DNA of 64,000 nt, from the NCBI GenBank assembly GCA_029779535.1, contig JAKPAG010000124.1:62001-126000 (forward strand), read 5' to 3'. Below the pieces are notes generated by a model that worked only from the letters and a program-made list of their open reading frames with translations, was not told where the DNA came from and did no database searches. Position numbers and translations under genes: made by a program. The DNA comes from Pseudomonadota bacterium. GTDB taxonomy: Bacteria > Pseudomonadota > Alphaproteobacteria > Sphingomonadales > Sphingomonadaceae. Positions 61,695-64,000 of this stretch are shown here, piece after piece; position 1 is the stretch's first letter, and each line of letters starts with the position of its first letter.

Positions 61695-62489
61695 TTACCC
61701 CTTGCGCGGCGGCCAAGGAATGAAGCCCGAGGTGCGGGCGACATATTCGGCATAGCCCGGGCGGCTCTTGGCCAGGCCCTTTTCGAGCAAGGGCTTGCCC
61801 GACCAGCGGGTGAGCGTGAAGGTCAGGAACACCGGGCCGATCAGGCTGGCCAGCGCAACCGCGGTGCCCGCTTCGGCCGCGACCAGCCAGATGCCCCACC
61901 ATACGCAGGTATCACCGAAATAGTTGGGATGGCGGGTATAGCGCCACAGCCCCGTATCCAGCACCTTGCCCTTGTTCGCGGGATTGGCGCGGAACGCCTT
62001 CAATTGTGCGTCGCCGACCGTTTCGAACACCATGCCCGTCAGCCACAGTGCCGCGCCCGCCCAGCCGAGTGGGCCCAGCCCGGCGGGTGCGCCGCTGGCA
62101 AGGATGCCAAACTGCGCGGGAAGGCAGGTCAGGAACAGCAGCACGGCTTGCGGGCCGAACACCAGCTTGAACGCAGCGCTGCCATAGCGGCCCTGCTCCT
62201 TCGCCTTGCCCAGGATGCGGGCATAACGCGGGTCCTCGCCGTGGGCGCGCCAGCGGGTGTACAGGTGCAGCGCCAGCCGCAGCCCCCACAGCGCGGTCAT
62301 GCCCAGCAGCAGCGTGGCGCGCTGGCCGGGGTCAGCCAGTTGCAGCCAGCTGGACGCGGCCATGACCACCATGCCGCCGCCCCACACCGCATCGATGAAC
62401 GACACGTCACGGATCCGCGCCGCGACCCAGCACAGCGCCAGCATCATGCCCACGTCGAGCGCGGCATTGATCAGCAGGGCATCAAGCAT
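61695..62489 (-). CDS. DUF1295 domain-containing membrane protein
   Basis: A 264-residue inner-membrane protein of the steroid 5-alpha-reductase/ICMT-like DUF1295 family, with about 6-7 helices. The conserved motif GLWRYTRHPNYFGDTCVWWGIWL and the C-terminal KSRPGYAEYVARTSGFIPWPP are diagnostic. It may reduce or methylate a lipid. The start at 62489 lies after AAGGAGAAG and overlaps the upstream acyltransferase gene by 8 bases. Confidence 0.87.
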   Translation of the reverse strand: MLDALLINAALDVGMMLALCWVAARIRDVSFIDAVWGGGMVVMAASSWLQLADPGQRATLLLGMTALWGLRLALHLYTRWRAHGEDPRYARILGKAKEQGRYGSAAFKLVFGPQAVLLFLTCLPAQFGILASGAPAGLGPLGWAGAALWLTGMVFETVGDAQLKAFRANPANKGKVLDTGLWRYTRHPNYFGDTCVWWGIWLVAAEAGTAVALASLIGPVFLTFTLTRWSGKPLLEKGLAKSRPGYAEYVARTSGFIPWPPRKG

Positions 62490-63105
62490 CGGCTTCTCCT
62501 TCACGCGGCACGTTGGCCTCGATCCCGTCGTTGCGCGGATGGCCCGGCAGGACCGAACGATAGAACGCCGCGATCCGCGCCATGTCGGCTCGGAAATCGC
62601 CGCTGGGCATCAACGCCGGGCCGATCCCGCCGCGCAAGGTGGCGTTGTTGACCCAGGCCGGCACGATCGGCACGCCCGCGCCCAGCGCGATGTGGTAGAA
62701 GCCCGACCGCCAGCCCTTGGTCGCGCTGCGCGTCCCTTCGGGCGCGATCACCAGCGCCAGCTTGGACCGCCGCTTGAACTCGGCCACCAGACCCTCGACA
62801 TAGTTGCCGCCGGTGCTGCGGTTGACCGGCACCCCGCCCATGTCGAACATGAAGCGCGTCAGCGGCCATTTGAACAGGGTGTGCTTGCCCATGAAGGCCG
62901 GTTCGATGCCCAGCTGGTGCGTGGCCCCCAGGAAGAACACGAAGTCCCAGTTGCTGGTATGCGGCGCGCCCAGGATCACGCAGCGCGGGGGGATGAAATC
63001 CTCCCCTTCGAGCCGCCAGCCTTTCCAGCGATAAAGCCACAGCAGCGCGCCTTTGACCAGGCGCGACAACAGCGTCGGTGGCCGTTCGGCCGCATCGACT
63101 TCCAT
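62482..63105 (-). CDS. 1-acyl-glycerol-3-phosphate acyltransferase family protein
   Basis: A 207-residue lysophospholipid acyltransferase-like membrane-associated enzyme. Motif I is APHTSNWDF (H-x4-D), the glycerophosphate-binding FMGKHTLFKWPLTRFMFDMGG is motif II, and IAPEGTRSATKGWRSG is motif III. It may acylate an atypical lipid rather than act as the main PlsC. The ATG at 63105 is used; the track begins one codon earlier with TTG. It forms an operon with the DUF1295 gene. Confidence 0.88.
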   Translation of the reverse strand: MEVDAAERPPTLLSRLVKGALLWLYRWKGWRLEGEDFIPPRCVILGAPHTSNWDFVFFLGATHQLGIEPAFMGKHTLFKWPLTRFMFDMGGVPVNRSTGGNYVEGLVAEFKRRSKLALVIAPEGTRSATKGWRSGFYHIALGAGVPIVPAWVNNATLRGGIGPALMPSGDFRADMARIAAFYRSVLPGHPRNDGIEANVPREGEADA

Positions 63106-63161
63106 CAATTTTCCCCCGCGTTTGCGGCCCAGACTAGCAATTTCGCCACAAGACGGAATAG

Positions 63162-64000
63162 CTACATTCTAAAGACGCCGAACTGTGGCTTTTGGGGAAT
63201 CGGTGCCTCAAGGCTGGCAGCGAGCGCGAGGCCCAGCACGTCGCGGGTCTGGGCGGGATCGATCACCCCGTCGTCCCACAGCCGCGCGGTGGCGTGATAG
63301 GGATTGCCCTCGTCTTCGTATTTCTGGCGGATCGGGGCCTTGAACGCCTCGGCCTCCTCTGGCGTCCACTTGTCGGAATCGCGGTGGACCGTGGCGAGCA
63401 CGCTGGCCGCCTGTTCGCCGCCCATCACGCTGATCCGGCTGTTGGGCCAGGAAAACAGGAAGCGCGGGGAATAGGCGCGGCCGCACATGCCATAGTTGCC
63501 TGCGCCAAAGCTGCCGCCGATCAGCACAGTCAGCTTGGGCACGGTGGCGGTGGCCACCGCCGTCACCAGCTTGGCGCCGTGCTTGGCTATACCTTCCGCC
63601 TCGTACTTGCCGCCGACCATGAAGCCGGAGATGTTCTGCAGGAACAGCAGCGGCACTTTGCGCTGGCAGGCCAGCTCGATGAAATGCGCGCCCTTGACCG
63701 CGCTTTCGCTGAACAGCACGCCGTTGTTGGCCAGGATCGCTACCGGCATACCCCAGATATGGGCAAAGCCGCAGACCAGCGATGCGCCGTAATGCGCCTT
63801 GAATTCATGGAACTGGCTGCCATCGACGATCCGGGCGATCACCTCGTGCACGTCATAGGGGGCGCGCACGTCCTCGGGGATAATGCTGTAGATTTCCTCA
63901 GCCGGGTAAAGCGGCGCGCGCGGTTCCAGCACGGTCAGGTCGTGCCGGTGCGCCGGGCCAAGGTGGCTGACGATATCGCGCACGATCGACAATGCATGCA
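63162..64000 (-). CDS. Acyl-CoA carboxylase beta subunit (methylcrotonyl-CoA carboxylase type), partial
   Basis: C-terminal ~278 residues of a biotin-dependent carboxyltransferase; the frame remains open to the right edge, where the residues before the track's M read HAL (TTG at 63992 is not a real start). Motifs: [42 protein letters not shown], and [38 protein letters not shown]. These point to MCC-beta (or geranyl-CoA carboxylase), used for leucine or acyclic terpene catabolism. The latter would match the AtuA-family gene in the window, though the two are 39 kb apart. Confidence 0.88.
   Translation of the reverse strand, partial: HALSIVRDIVSHLGPAHRHDLTVLEPRAPLYPAEEIYSIIPEDVRAPYDVHEVIARIVDGSQFHEFKAHYGASLVCGFAHIWGMPVAILANNGVLFSESAVKGAHFIELACQRKVPLLFLQNISGFMVGGKYEAEGIAKHGAKLVTAVATATVPKLTVLIGGSFGAGNYGMCGRAYSPRFLFSWPNSRISVMGGEQAASVLATVHRDSDKWTPEEAEAFKAPIRQKYEDEGNPYHATARLWDDGVIDPAQTRDVLGLALAASLEAPIPQKPQFGVFRM

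Noticed and set aside
1-64000. CRISPR array, IS element, prophage, integron or rRNA operon
   Set aside because: No regularly spaced repeats, transposase, integrase, phage structural gene or rRNA sequence was seen on either strand.

Overview
The window is chromosomal DNA from a high-GC Alphaproteobacterium, most likely a member of the Sphingomonadales (Novosphingobium/Sphingomonas-like). This rests on family content: an ATP12-type F1-ATPase chaperone, an NDUFA12-type complex I accessory protein, a Coq4-family protein, an STAS-MlaE fusion, a TorF-type porin, a TonB-like protein and an AtuA-family protein, together with dense, short-overlap operons. Family placement is inference; no rRNA gene is present. 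I see no insertion sequence, prophage, CRISPR array, integrase or rRNA, and base and codon use look uniform, so this reads as core plus lineage-specific chromosome rather than an island.

Layout, 1-16.7 kb: a partial gatA with gatC, an FKBP isomerase and rpsU (all minus). A plus-strand run follows: a sodium:solute symporter, crcB, an RluA-family pseudouridine synthase, a PaiB-like FMN protein, a HAD phosphatase, a small membrane protein and ATP12, nearly all joined by 1-4 base stop/start overlaps. Facing it is a four-gene Mla-type lipid transport operon (mlaE with an STAS domain, mlaF, mlaD and a PqiC-like lipoprotein). The plus-strand operon valS-queE-MATE exporter comes next.

16.7-29.1 kb: a HerA-type ATPase, a TIGR02186 protein with a TauE/SafE exporter, an NfrB-like glycosyltransferase with a proline/alanine-rich partner, an AtuA-family protein divergent from a Coq4-family protein, NhaA, a glyoxalase-like protein, a SIMPL protein and a TorF porin.

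29.3-44.6 kb: a PP2A-like phosphatase with UDP-glucose dehydrogenase, CorA divergent from a Baeyer-Villiger-type monooxygenase, and a CinA/MoaB-type protein with a small secreted protein. Then comes a broken-up version of the classical tRNA-Trp/secE/nusG/rplK/rplA block, with a polytopic membrane protein, an M20 peptidase and an acyltransferase placed between its members. Aat, a DUF2155 protein, NDUFA12, a DUF192 protein and RecX follow.

44.7-64 kb: a fatty acyl-AMP ligase, TelA with an XpaC-like partner and a PHA-system protein, DUF2721, a lipocalin, acetyl-CoA synthetase, a TonB-like protein and a beta-CASP metallo-beta-lactamase. A compact, apparently catabolic cluster follows: an AraC regulator divergent from CMD-like, BKACE, SDR and MFS genes, with a TetR gene facing it. 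The window ends with a 5'-nucleotidase lipoprotein, a DUF1295 protein, an acyltransferase and a partial acyl-CoA carboxylase beta subunit.

The most interesting items are the AraC/CMD/BKACE/SDR/MFS cluster (an unassigned beta-keto acid pathway), the interrupted secE-nusG-rplKA block, the 199-bp antisense overlap of the aat and DUF2155 tails, and the nested palindrome at the corA start codon. All functional statements come from recognised motifs and general family knowledge; no database search was run.
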